Source: Apophysomyces variabilis
Taxonomy: Eukaryota > Mucoromycota > Mucoromycetes > Mucorales > Mucoraceae
Assembly (NCBI GenBank): GCA_002749535.1
Contig: MZZL01000400.1
Span: 186,001 to 250,000 of the forward strand
Length of the DNA stretch: 64,000 nt
Reading direction: 5' to 3'
A program made the position numbers and the translations under genes. This document shows, in pieces, positions 33,838 to 47,163 of the stretch (its first letter is position 1; the number at the start of each line of letters is the position of its first letter). Under the pieces are notes generated by a model. It ran no database searches, was not told where the DNA came from, and saw nothing but the letters and a program-made list of their open reading frames with translations.

Positions 33838-36435
33838 ATGCAGAATACCAATGATGTGGAAACCACTCCCTCGCCCGAAATCCCTCTTACAGAAGTACAA
33901 TTCCAACAACTATATGCAGAGTTTGCTCGAAGATTTAGAATTGAAGAACAGTCAAGACAAGAACGAGCAGATAGAGCGCTCCTTCCAGAAGAGATACTCG
34001 AGGAATTGGACCAAGCTTCCAAGACCGAACTTGAAAGTAATCTCAAGCGATATTCAAGGGACCTCCAGCGTTACGAAGGAGGCAAATGGACCATGGCAGA
34101 GACCATCAACAAAACCTTCATCCCTGACCTCAAACGTTACAACGTTGACAGCTTCCAGGCGGTATCAATTCAATACAAAGATGCAGACAGGATGCGCACA
34201 GCAGCCAGAGGAGCCACCGAAGTGTATGAAGAACTTAAATTTGTCACTGAACGAGGTGGAGACCCGTCTGATGAGGAACTTCTCCGGCAATGTCTGGAAA
34301 AACTTAGGCGATTGGCGATCTATGGTTATGCTACAGCGAAGCAAATCGATTCCGAAGCAAAAGGGTTGGCTACTAAAGCCCTCAGACTACCAGACACAGT
34401 TAGACACCTTGAGGAGGATTATTCCAGCGAAAAGAAGCTGGCATTCGCTCCCGAAATTGTCGAACATTACTCGACTCCGGAGGATGGAATTCAACCGGGT
34501 GGCAGACTAAAACACTTCCAGGAGAATTGGAAGAAAATGACAACCCATCCTTGGCCACTGTCTATAGTGTCCCAGGGGTATCAACTACAATGGCAGAAAC
34601 CTCCAAGGCCTTGGAAGACCAGGCAGATGCGCCTGTCTCAAGAAGAAGTACAAGCAATCGACTCGGCAGTAACAAAGTTTTTAGACGCAGGAATCATAGA
34701 ACATTCCCCGTCTCAAAGCACAGACTTTCTGTCAAATTTCTTCACTATACAAGAGAAGTCAAAGAGAAGACCAATCTTAGATTGTCAAACACTAAACTCT
34801 TTTCTACAGTGCCATCACTTCAAGATGGAAGGAGTGCCAGCTCTACGAGATCTCATAGAAGAAGACGACTATATGGCCAAGGTGGACCTAAAGGACGCTT
34901 ATGTGGTGGTCCCGATCCATCCGGAATCGAGAAAGTACTTAACCTTCAAACACCAAGACGTGGTCTACCAGTATCGATCTCTCGCCTTCGGTCTCAGCGT
35001 GGCACCAAGAGTGTTCTCAAAGTTAATGCGGTATGCCATCGAACCATTAAGAAAAGAAGGCCTGCGATTAGTGTATTACTTGGACGACATTTGTATTCTC
35101 GCAAAATCAAAAGACGAAATGGCCAAATCAACCGAACGGGTGTTGAATCATCTGTCCAGCCTAGGTTTCCTAATAAACTGGGAAAAGAGCGACCTTACCC
35201 CAAAGAAAGTACAGGAGTTCCTGGGCTTCGAGTTCAATACACGAAGCATGAAGATCAAGGTTCCACAAGCCAAGTTTCAAAAATTGTTGTCCCGTATCAG
35301 GCAAATCAAGCGATCAACACAACCAAGAACATGCCGTTGGATCGCAGGTCTCCTGGGAAAGATGACCTCGATGATTCCAGCTTTAGGGGAAGCTCTTCTC
35401 CATGTCCGATTTCTGCAGAGAGACCTGGCACAGAATCTGAGGAGGACAGCACAGAATTGGGACAGCAAGTGTCCATTGTCAACAAAGAGTATACAGGAGT
35501 TAGACTGGTGGGAGACCTGGGCACAGGAAAGGAACGGAATGCCCATACACACGAGGAACATACAACATCCAGTCCCGAAGTTCACGATTTATGTGGATGC
35601 ATCGAACACGGGGTGGGGCATTCAGTCATCGGTGATTCGCACAGCAGGTTTTTGGAGAGCAGCAGAAAAAGAAGAATCGATAAATGTTCGGGAATTGAAG
35701 ACCATACTATTCGCCTTGAAGCTCCATGCCAAAAGCGCAGAAAACTCACATATCGAGATCTTGTCCGACAATATCACGGCACTGAAGTATGTAAGGAAGA
35801 GTGGGGGGACTTCTTCACCACTCCTACAGGACCTAGCCCTCCAAATACAAGACCTTCTGAACCGACACAACATAACAGTCCAGTACTCACATATACCAGG
35901 AGTCCAGAACATCCAAGCGGACTACCTGAGCAGGTTGACAACGCCATTATACGAATGGAAGCTACCGAGAAAATACTTCAAACAAATTCAGCAACGTTGG
36001 GGCGGTCTGAAAATAGACGCCTTTGCCGCATACCACAATACACAGCTACGAACATATTGGAGTCTACGTCCAGATCCGGGAGCATCCGCAGTGGATGCAT
36101 TCAGACAGAGTTGGCCGGAAAAGGGACTTTATTTGCATCCACCCTGGAGATTAATCCCCAAGGTTATCCAAAGGTTACGATCCCAGAAGACGAAGAGTGC
36201 AGTGCTTGTGACTCCCTACTGGCCGACGCAGTTTTGGTTCCCGATGATACTGCAGATGAGCAAAGAGCCACCCTTGAAAATGAAAATAGGCAAGAGATGG
36301 GAATTAGCCGCTTGGAAGCTATCAGGGACAGCAGGCGGCAACAAGGGCAAGACGAGGAGACGATCCACTTCCTACTGCAAGGCCACCGAAAGCGTACACA
36401 CGAGGTCTACGATCGCAGTTGGAGAGTCTGGGTAA
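33838..36435 (+). CDS. DIRS reverse transcriptase / RNase H / methyltransferase-like protein
   Basis: 865 aa, uninterrupted. Residues 1-250 are charged, helical and Gag-like. The reverse transcriptase follows, with KVDLKDAYVVVPIHPESRKY (catalytic Asp), SLAFGLSVAPRVFSKLM and the YYLDDICILAKS active site (YLDD). RNase H follows, with FTIYVDASNTGWGI, the Glu in NVRELKTILFAL, LSDNITALKYV and IQADYLSRL. The C-terminal block GLYLHPPWRLIPKVIQRL then LVTPYWPTQFWFPMI is the DAM-like methyltransferase region found in DIRS pol proteins, here with HPPW in place of a NPPY-type motif. The enzyme copies the element RNA into DNA. The start ATG at 33838 lies just inside the left repeat. The 3' end overlaps the recombinase ORF by 139 nt in another frame. 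Confidence 0.93.
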   Translation: MQNTNDVETTPSPEIPLTEVQFQQLYAEFARRFRIEEQSRQERADRALLPEEILEELDQASKTELESNLKRYSRDLQRYEGGKWTMAETINKTFIPDLKRYNVDSFQAVSIQYKDADRMRTAARGATEVYEELKFVTERGGDPSDEELLRQCLEKLRRLAIYGYATAKQIDSEAKGLATKALRLPDTVRHLEEDYSSEKKLAFAPEIVEHYSTPEDGIQPGGRLKHFQENWKKMTTHPWPLSIVSQGYQLQWQKPPRPWKTRQMRLSQEEVQAIDSAVTKFLDAGIIEHSPSQSTDFLSNFFTIQEKSKRRPILDCQTLNSFLQCHHFKMEGVPALRDLIEEDDYMAKVDLKDAYVVVPIHPESRKYLTFKHQDVVYQYRSLAFGLSVAPRVFSKLMRYAIEPLRKEGLRLVYYLDDICILAKSKDEMAKSTERVLNHLSSLGFLINWEKSDLTPKKVQEFLGFEFNTRSMKIKVPQAKFQKLLSRIRQIKRSTQPRTCRWIAGLLGKMTSMIPALGEALLHVRFLQRDLAQNLRRTAQNWDSKCPLSTKSIQELDWWETWAQERNGMPIHTRNIQHPVPKFTIYVDASNTGWGIQSSVIRTAGFWRAAEKEESINVRELKTILFALKLHAKSAENSHIEILSDNITALKYVRKSGGTSSPLLQDLALQIQDLLNRHNITVQYSHIPGVQNIQADYLSRLTTPLYEWKLPRKYFKQIQQRWGGLKIDAFAAYHNTQLRTYWSLRPDPGASAVDAFRQSWPEKGLYLHPPWRLIPKVIQRLRSQKTKSAVLVTPYWPTQFWFPMILQMSKEPPLKMKIGKRWELAAWKLSGTAGGNKGKTRRRSTSYCKATESVHTRSTIAVGESG

Positions 36436-37469
36436 GATGGTGTCAGGATCAACAACCGAGGAAGGACCCAACCGAGTACAATGTCTCGAACGTGTTGCAG
36501 TTTCTGCTAGATCGTAAGAACGACTCTTCTTCTTATCTAAAACTATTACGTGCTTCCATTTCTTCTGTTTTCAGACAAATCCACAAAGAGAAACCTCCAA
36601 TTACACAAGACAAGGACATTCAAGACTTTTTTAAAGCCAAGGAAAAATCAGAAATACGAATCCCCGCTCCACACAAGTTAGAAACTTGGAACATTGACAT
36701 CCTAATCGAGTTTATTCGCTCAAACTACAAGTATAACTCACAACTCTCACTGGAAGCGTTGCAAGAAAAGACAATTTTACTACTATGTGTTGCGACCATG
36801 TGGCGTCCAAGATCAGATGTGGGTACCCTTCAAACCAGAGATGTGCACTTCTTCTATAGCGAAGAGACCAAAGATCTCCAAGGAGTAACACTGTTCATTC
36901 GTACACCGAAAGAATCGCAGTATAAGTCATCTCGACTGGGCGTTCTTGCCGACAGTTCCATATGTCCAGTTCACACCTTACAAAAATTTCTCGATCGAAC
37001 GCAACACCTTCGCCAAGAGCTATCAAAGGACCATTCAGTATTCCTAGCCTATATCAACGATAAGAGCAAGTGTAAGAGTATCAGTCCAGTTACGGTTGCA
37101 AATATTGTGAAATCCAATATGAAGGCAGCAGGCATCGACACGACGAAGTTCCCACCACATACGATTCGAGCAGCAAGCAGCACAAAGGCCATTCAGCTAG
37201 GTTTCTCCCTGCAACAAGTAAAAGAGCATGCCCATTGGAGTTTAGCAGGGGATACATTGGAGCGTTACTACTACAAACCCAGCCACAAGACGTCTTTGAG
37301 TGCAGAGATCAATCAATCGATTTTTTTCAATGCGGAAAAAGGTACCACATCTGGAGTCGAAGCGGAGGCAACCGGACTTAGCGTAGGAACGAACGTTAAG
37401 GCAAGGGTTGCCGAAGAGAAGACGAAAGATGTGGTACAAAACCCTCCCTGGTTCAGGCGTTTCTTCTGA
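36297..37469 (+). CDS. DIRS tyrosine recombinase
   Basis: About 390 aa from an in-frame ATG at 36297; the frame is open much farther upstream, to 34527, but that part is read over the RT gene. The N-terminal SAM-like core-binding region is RKRTHEVYDRSWRVWVRWCQ then VLQFLLDRKND. The catalytic domain has Arg in MWRPRSDVGTLQTRDV, the HxxR box in PHTIRAASSTKAIQLGF, HWSLAGDT and the nucleophile region ERYYYKP. It inserts the circular DNA copy of the element into the genome. The last about 45 codons are encoded by the internal complementary region, so the C-terminal tail is shaped by repeat sequence. The actual start codon is a guess. Confidence 0.9.
   Translation: MGISRLEAIRDSRRQQGQDEETIHFLLQGHRKRTHEVYDRSWRVWVRWCQDQQPRKDPTEYNVSNVLQFLLDRKNDSSSYLKLLRASISSVFRQIHKEKPPITQDKDIQDFFKAKEKSEIRIPAPHKLETWNIDILIEFIRSNYKYNSQLSLEALQEKTILLLCVATMWRPRSDVGTLQTRDVHFFYSEETKDLQGVTLFIRTPKESQYKSSRLGVLADSSICPVHTLQKFLDRTQHLRQELSKDHSVFLAYINDKSKCKSISPVTVANIVKSNMKAAGIDTTKFPPHTIRAASSTKAIQLGFSLQQVKEHAHWSLAGDTLERYYYKPSHKTSLSAEINQSIFFNAEKGTTSGVEAEATGLSVGTNVKARVAEEKTKDVVQNPPWFRRFF
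37342..37438 (+). repeat. Internal complementary region of the DIRS element
   Basis: Bases 37342-37400 are the reverse complement of the left outer end (33673-33731). Bases 37401-37438 are the reverse complement of the right outer end (about 37597-37634). The meeting point marks the circle junction. It overlaps the end of the recombinase ORF. Confidence 0.88.
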
Positions 37470-37518
37470 CATCTTCCCCTTCCCAAAAAAAAAAAAAATC
37501 GATTGTTGCGCGTCTTTG

Positions 37519-37607
37519 AGATATGAGTTTCAGTAGATGGAAAGTTTTTTTATTATATAGATTTTTTCTACGAATAAAGCGCGGTTTTGGTGGATTGTAC
37601 CACATCT
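37519..37607 (-). repeat. Right inverted terminal repeat of the DIRS element
   Basis: Reverse complement of 33721-33809 with one visible mismatch. It starts agatatgagtttcagtag and ends ttgtaccacatct. Confidence 0.9.
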
Positions 37608-37678
37608 TTCGTCTTCTCTTCGGCAACCCTTGCCCTTGCATGGACGCAAAATTTATTTAGAGTAGCATAAAAAATTGT

Positions 37679-39341
37679 TCAATAAACAGTATACTCTACG
37701 AAGTTTGTGTGACCTGTGATCTGCAAATTACAAGTGTTTATGTCAGCGTGCATTGTTATTACGGCGATCTCACTTGCCTTTGCATGGTTTTGCGCGTCTA
37801 ATAGTGATAGTTAACGCTTTAGACATGATCGATTGGTTATAACATAGCAATTACCTTTTTCGCCTTTCAGACCTGTCTGACATTGTTCGCATTTTAACGT
37901 GAAATTGGCTACGTCTGTATATTTGTGTTGCTGAGCAAGAATCACTGTTTAGTACTGCATAGCTTGCAAAGTTATCAACAAACCTTTCGTAAAATTTCGG
38001 CTAGTTGCTGAGCAGCAAGCAGAATTTGTTGGTCATCGCTGGAAAAGCGTGTCTGATCAAATTCCGGGCTGCAACCTGCTGCTGGTGCCAATGCTAATGC
38101 GTCATAATCTGTTTGCATAATGAGTTAAGCACCCGTAAAACGACCAAAACCTTACGGATTCCTGAATACATGACTAGGATACGATCACCATAAGCCCCTT
38201 CACCTAAAGCCTTACAGTTAGCCTATTAAACAACATATAAACCTGTCAGCTCTTACCAAATTTATCAATTCGCCCACTCTGAACGTCTATGCTGTCAATC
38301 TCTGAAGGCATCCAGATTTAGTAAAGGTACATAATAATATAGATAAAAATTATTTCTGACCTACGCCAAAGTACTTTGAAAAGACAGATAATTCTTTAAG
38401 TCGAATTTTTCGATTAACTTCCAAGCATGAGTACAGATCGCAAAAGTCCTACCAATAGCGCCGCCCCAGGCGTCTTTTGATAGAATCCAATTGATGTACT
38501 TGTCTGACAATTTGTCGTTAAGCATCTTGATAAAATTTAGCTTTGGTATTGCCGCTGACCTCGCTCCTTTCTAACATACAATAGTCAGTGAAACAGCACT
38601 TTTTATTCCAGCATAATTCTTACCCTAAGATTGCCTCGCTATATATTTCGGGATCAGCTTGAATGCAAATCGCAGCAACTAATATGCTGTTAAGCTATCT
38701 ACTACGCAAAATCCACCCAGTTTTCTGTCTTACCATTGCGCAATTCTTCCGCCATGTTGGTGTTGCGTTCTAAAGCATAGCTGAAATACACAGCGTTAAT
38801 GTTGCATATCTTAAGGGTTTGTTCCACACAGGTTACCCTATCGGTTTGAATCTGTCAAGTCTTTGTTTTCAATAAACGACGAGCCAACTCTCACCTATTG
38901 ACCGGAAAAGACAAGAATTATCGTCCTCCATAACCTGTTTGATTTAGTTAGCACAACAAACTATTACCGCGAAAGCTTTGATGCAGAAGTACCCTTAAGG
39001 TCAGGAACCCTCCATCCGTTTCCACAGCATGTGTCTCCTGCACATCGGTTATAGGAGGCGGAGGAATATATTCGGTGATAGTGATGTGAAGTGTATCGCC
39101 GTCCCGAAGATTCACGTCGCGTAACGAAGCTGCATCATTATCCAATGGGCGTGGTGGATAGCCAGCAGAGACTAAAACAATTAGTTATAAACCATGGGTC
39201 AAGGAACATACTTTGGATGCACTCGTGATGAGGTTGCTCTAATGCTGCTGCAATATTTTGGCGCAGTTGGAATACAGTATGCTCTAAAAGCACATTGTTG
39301 AGCGTGGCAATGCCATGGGCGTGACGAATTCGTATCCTCAT
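37679..39341 (-). CDS. OTU1: OTU-family deubiquitinase OTU1/YOD1
   Basis: A Cdc48/p97-associated ubiquitin thioesterase. Exon 1 (start 39341) is the UBX-like domain MRIRIRHAHGIATLNNVLLE, continued in exon 2 as GYPPRPLDNDAASLRDVNL then LHITITEYIPPPP. The OTU core is MEDDNSCLFRSIG (catalytic Asp and Cys), YALERNTNMAEELR, AAICIQADPEIYSEAILG, YINWILSKDAWGGAIELSVF, IDKFGEGAYGDRILVMYSGI and HYDALALAP (catalytic His). The C2H2 finger is FTLKCEQCQTGLKGEK..HAK ITGHTNFVEY, ending TVY at 37679. The last intron uses a GC donor (AAG|GCAAGT). The junction after CLFRSIG (around 38887) does not keep frame with any acceptor I tried, so one indel, a micro-exon or an unusual splice is possible there. At least eight introns. 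Confidence 0.85.
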
Positions 39342-40761
39342 ATCCGATGGCAGAAGAATTAATTCGTTGAAAAGAGACGCATATGCAGAAATTCGCGTCA
39401 CAAGGAAACTTTAAGCGTTTTCCTGTCGTATCACATTTCCAACTGAAAACAGGCATATTGGTACAACTGTAATAGTTACATGTCTGTAGAGGATTACTTG
39501 GCTTGCTGGTTTGTATCATTCTTGGAGAGCTCTTTCAGACATCAAGTGATATGAAGAGAACAGCTTTCATATTCTTCATCTTAACGAGCTGCTGTATAAC
39601 CATGTAATCACCTTACCATACGTATTTTAAATATGGATCACTTACCGAGTCATTGAAAGATCAGCGTTGGATCCGTAAACGACTTGGAATAAATTGATCT
39701 GTAGCTGTGAAACGAGAAATTTCATGCAGATACGCAATTCATAAAAGCATAATCAGGAAATCACCATCCGAAGAAAGTCGCATGATAAGTTCACTCTGAT
39801 AAACTTCGTGTGTTTCCCAGGTGGATATTTAACTTTATTTAACAGGTAGCAACTAATTGAGGGTGTCAATCAAGATGCTACCGGAGATTAGAGGAGAGAA
39901 GGCGTACGAAGAGTGAATGTCTGATAGCTTAACATAAAGCATCCAGTTGCTGAATGCATTTCAGTCCAATAAGCGATATCTCGATAATTGAAGTCGAGGA
40001 TCTTGATACAGATCACCTGCTCATAAAGCTGTATGATACGGAATAAAGCAATGGTCAAAGAAAGTTGCCCAATACATAAGCGTTTCTGCTAGTAGAGACT
40101 CGTTCTAATAGCGTTTTCATCTTCATTCTTTTTATTCATGCACTGAAGAGGATCAAGCTTGTCTCCGTAACGAGGCCTAAATTAGGCTTTAGCAAAGCGA
40201 AACTGAACAAGATAAAAACCATAACGTTGTGTATTACCGACTAGTGAATGTGCCATACTTTGAAGCATATGAAATTGAATATTACGCACCTGTGTGTGGA
40301 TCAATGGGTCACAGCCGTGAATACATCACTGGTCACGATGAACCCCTGCGGCCCAGACTATAAGTTGATTGAAGTTTATCACCATTATTACATTTGCTAA
40401 TTCATCCACATTATTTGCAATATAACTGTTTGATGAGCAGGTCTGCAGTATATCTATGTCTCATTCTCGATCCTCTTCCTCCGTTTTCTTTGGGCAAGAT
40501 TCCTTTAGAGCATGGTGTACGTTTTCCAACTCCGCCAGCTGTATCAGACTACGCGGCCGGCCCTGGCCCGGCCCTTTTTTTTCTTCTCTTTTCTTGGTGG
40601 TTTGCAGTAGCGACACGTTCACGAGTCACCAAAAGGTGTTATAGTATAAACACTATCGCGGAGACTTCATCACCCCATCACGCAGCGGTCCAGTCATCTT
40701 CATCGCAAACCACGCGCCACACCGTTTCCCGCTTGTCCTTTTGTCACCAACTACTTCCGAT
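39342..40761. other. Divergent intergenic region between OTU1 and GEM1
   Basis: About 1.4 kb. It has short open stretches only, no recognised domain and no clear repeat. It includes the promoters of both neighbours. A GC-rich stretch (cgcggccggccctggcccgg) occurs at 40551-40570. Confidence 0.5.
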
Positions 40762-43557
<2,796 letters not shown>

Positions 43558-43762
43558 ATGTACTTATAACATTGTACTTTGGTTTATGTGATCAAATCAT
43601 GCATTTGCTTATTTCCAATATGTGTATGCTGTTATCTCTTTGGCCAAGAAGCTGGCTTTCGAGTCCGCCCTGATCCAATCTTTTTTGGCTGCACAGGTTT
43701 CCGATTCCCATATTTGGCTGCTCTTCCCTTTCCCAACTTTTTTTCACGCACATAAAAACAAA

Positions 43763-44351
43763 ATGGGTTGCTGTGCATCTCGCCCATCTTCGACCAATGA
43801 TGACATGACCATGACACCGGCTTCGGTGCCCATAAATTCCGATCAGAGTAAGTGGAGCTTGCCTTTTTTGTTTCGCCATGCTTACCTGACCCCTTCTCCT
43901 TTGAACGAAAAAAAAAAAAGATCACGCAGCACGCCCAGATGTGAAACCAACTACTTCCCCATCGCCAGCACCGGCACCGAAATCATGCAACGTCGTGGAT
44001 CCAGTAGGGTCATCCATCAAAGGAGGAGATGACGAGAAACTACATAACGAGACGATGAGAGCGAGCTCACCTAAAGTGGAAACTTGGCCTATCCAAGTAC
44101 GTTTGTCGAACGCTCAGGACGTTCGTTTGACCATCCCAGCATCGGAACCTTTTATGTCTATAGCCGGTTTGAGGCAATCCTTGCAACCTCACATTGATAA
44201 TGCTTCATCAACACGGATTAAGTTTATTTATCTTGGGAGGATATTACCCGATGCGTTACTTGTTGTACCTGCCACGGCCGACACAACCAAAAACTGCATC
44301 CGAATTCAAAAAGACAGCGTCATACAAGCCATGGTATCCAAAGTGCAGTAA
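43763..44351 (+). CDS. Ubiquitin-like protein with N-terminal MGCC lipidation motif
   Basis: Two exons. Exon 1 starts MGCCASRPSSTNDD; Gly2 with Cys3/Cys4 is a classic dual myristoylation/palmitoylation site. An intron (43850-43920) follows, and exon 2 continues HAARPDVKPTTSPSPAPAPK, a flexible linker. The C-terminal ubiquitin-like fold has WPIQVRLSNAQDVRLTIPAS, FMSIAGLRQSLQPHI, TRIKFIYLGRILPDALLVV and CIRIQKDSVIQAMVSKVQ. The IKFIYLGRILPD strand is typical of ubiquitin-like domains of the DUF2407/membrane-UBL type. No C-terminal Gly-Gly is seen, so it is probably not conjugated but works as a membrane-tethered adaptor. No gene name is assigned. Confidence 0.75.
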
Positions 44352-45124
44352 CCCGATGATCTTTTTCTTTTGCCTTCATCTTCCTCTCTTTCTCGCTCCA
44401 TATACAGAAAAAAACTTCACCTATTCACATACGCACATGCCCCCGTACATGCTCCCCCTTTTATTCCCATGTTTGTACCATTATTTAGATAGCAGCTGTC
44501 AAGTTGGGTCTGTCTTTTTTTTCCCCCTTTGCTCTTTTTATGACCGTTAGGTTTTCTTCTTCAATGTTCTCGCTGTATCCCTCTTTCTTTGTGTTTGTTT
44601 TTTTTTCTCTCATTTTTAGAGCTTTATATTAGTACGCTTCAAACTGAAAGCAAATATATCGCTTGTCCTCTTCTGTTCTTTCCTGATTGGCTCTCATTGA
44701 GCGCAGCTGACTAAAGACCCTCAGGACCTGCAGAACAAATACGCAAAACAAGGGGGAATATGTCTGTTTCATATACCACATACATAAATGACACTTGCCA
44801 AACTAGTAATCCAATTATCCGAAGGCAGAAGCGCCTTCATGGTAAACCCAAAAACATGGAAAGATCAAGGCCTCCATCAGCAGGAGTTAGTCTGTTCTTT
44901 ATTCGTTTCTACTACGCGAATATACAAAAACAAACAAATGCTGGGGATGTTTAAATTCGGCAGCGAGAGCCAAAAAAATTTAAATGGGCAATGTGTATAT
45001 GCGCGATAACCTTGTAATATTCACAAGTTGAATTAGATTCTTACTAGATTTGTACTTGAAAGCATTTTTCCTTTTGCTAGAATGATTTGATTTACATGAT
45101 AAACAAAAAAATAAAGTATTAAAT
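44352..45124. other. Convergent intergenic region
   Basis: About 0.8 kb, very T-rich just after the ubiquitin-like gene (probable 3' UTR). No gene is supported. Confidence 0.55.
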
Positions 45125-47163
45125 TCAAGCAAGTTGTTTGCTGTGGAAATCATCCGGTACTTCTTCAAATTCGTACCCGATCGCGGACTGATACTTAGTG
45201 ATATCTAATACCGAGTCTGTCTTAGCCAAAACAAAACAAAAGAAAAAAGAATCACTGTTGACGTACCTACGGGTTTCTTCCTTCGGAACAAATAGTCGGT
45301 GACTTTTTCTGGGTGCGCTCGTTCCTCACGGTTAAACTTCATTCGCACCTGCGAACGTGTTCGGCCAGGTAAAAGATGCGAAATCATCTCAAAATCTGTG
45401 CCGAACTGCGCCAAAGCCTAACCAGCAAGAAGTTAGATCACCCATATATACGCATATATCCACTGATTGAAACCAAAAGGAAATAATGTGTCTTACATCA
45501 TAAAATAAATCTGTCTCTTCCGCTGACCATCGAGAACTCTGTTTCCTTTTGCCATACGTCGAACTATTCACTTTACGTGACATGGCAGTTTCTTCTACTA
45601 CTTCCATGTCTTCATGCGTATAATCGACTTGAGATGAGGCACGATCAACGACAAGTGAATCCGTGTCCAGCACGATCTCTCCGTTAACGATTCGTACCTG
45701 AGGTGCATGCGATCTGTCACAGAACATCAGTAACAAATTCTTCTCTATCCCGCATACACATACGTCTCTTCCAACACTGCTCTTTCTTGCATCCGTTTCT
45801 TTCGCTCTTCCTCTTTGTCGGCCGATTCTTTCTTCTGACGTATCTCTTTTTCTTCTTCCAGCTTTTTGATTCGCTCGCGCTCTTCAGGTGGTAAATTCTC
45901 TTGTTCCTCTTCCTTCTTTTTCTGCCGCATCTTCTCCAGTTCATGTTCCTTAAATGTTTTCGAGACAATGCCTGTCAACAGATCCCTGGTGAAATAGGCC
46001 ACAGGCTTCTCCAAATGATCCGGATTGGCAGGGTCATAGTCAATGTCATCCAATGTGAGCATCTCTAATGGATCCACACTCCGCTTCTGTTTTTTTGCTT
46101 TCGGTTCAACCGAAGACGACCGTGATGGTGTTTCAATGACATTCGGACGGTCAGTTGTTTCCGACCGCGTCGGAACGCCAATGGCAATACCTTTTCCTTT
46201 CTTCTTGGTCGATGATGCGCCTGGTTTTGATGCTGTTTCGTTTGATTTGCTAGTCGTACCAGACCCATCCGCCTTAGCCTTCGCTTTCGTAGATTTCGTA
46301 GATTTCGTTTTGGTCGTTTTACTTTTACTTTTTGTTTTAGCAGGCTTGCTTGTCTCCGATGGAGCCGCAGCTGTATCTTTATCGGCTTTTCGTTTTCTTC
46401 CACGTTTCGCTTTTGGCTTTTCTTTTGACGTTTCCGGCGGAATAACAGGTTGTTCTGCTTCCGATTCATGATCTACTTCTTCCACTGCAGCAGGCGTTTC
46501 ACATTTGATTGCTATGTCTTCAGCAGAATTCCCGGAGACGTTCTCTGCAGCGAAAGCACATGCTGGTCCCCCACCTTTTACTTCCGCATTTTCAGTTGGT
46601 GTGGATTCTCTAGTTGTTATGCTGGAGTCTATTGTTGAACTAGGGCTAGCGACGGAAGGAATGACAACGGGAAGGGCTCGACGTTGAGTGGTAGTCTGTT
46701 TACCAATTGACATTTGAATGGTGGGTGGTCTTGTGCTAACCGATGAAGAAGTTGATGTTGAATCTGCAACGGACACTGTGGGAATGGAAGCTGTGGTTCG
46801 CGAAGTGGTTCCGATAACTGGAGGAGCAGTAGTAGCGGGAGGAGGAGCGGCTGCTAATGGAGCTGTGGCCGTAGTGTTTGGAGCTGCCGTTCTGGTTGCT
46901 GCAATCCCATTGGAAGTAGTTTCTGTTGGTTTATGAATACTGGTAGTACTTTTTGTAGGCTGCAAGGCGTTTTCTGTGCTTGTGCTTTCTTTAGTCTGCT
47001 GGCGTTGCTGATCTCCGGCAGGCCGCCTTGCTGGACGGGCTTTCACCTTTGGGGCGAATCGAGTGCTGTTTTTATCTGTTTAAGATTGTTTATTTATCTG
47101 TAGCGTTTAAGCCTTCTTACACTGCAGATACTTACTGACACTCAGGGAAGTTAAGGAAGACAT
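45125..47163 (-). CDS. BDP1: RNA polymerase III initiation factor TFIIIB subunit B'' (Bdp1)
   Basis: Bdp1 joins TBP and Brf1 to open Pol III promoters. Exon 1 gives MSSLTSLSVN; exon 2 starts KNSTRFAPKVKARPARRPAG, the usual Bdp1 N-terminus. A long Thr/Ser/Lys-rich disordered part includes KPKAKRGRKRKADKDTAAAP, then an acidic/basic coiled coil (EQENLPPEERERIKKLEEEK). The extended SANT region spans SSRWSAEETDLFYD, ALAQFGTDFEMISHLLPGRT and RSQVRMKFNREERAHPEKV, interrupted by introns. The last exon ends EFEEVPDDFHSKQLA at 45125. Family assignment rests on the SANT segment plus the flanking motifs. Frame shadows on the plus strand are caused by the repetitive basic region. Confidence 0.92.

Larger units (their letters stand above)
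33673..37634 (+). mobile_element. DIRS-type tyrosine recombinase retroelement, apparently complete
   Basis: About 3.96 kb. Structure seen directly: inverted terminal repeats of 89 bp (33721-33809 and 37519-37607, one mismatch noticed), unique outer ends (33673-33720 and 37608-37634), and an internal complementary region (37342-37438). The first half of that region is the reverse complement of the left outer end and the second half of the right outer end. The two ORFs encode a reverse transcriptase/RNase H protein and a tyrosine recombinase, with no frameshift or internal stop. This is the canonical DIRS plan. DIRS elements integrate through recombination of a circular intermediate and make no target duplication. 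The element looks recent and possibly active. Confidence 0.92.

Noticed and set aside
34527..36296. 980-codon ORF as a single long recombinase
   Set aside because: The part before 36297 overlaps the reverse transcriptase in another frame and shows no domain, so it was not annotated as protein.
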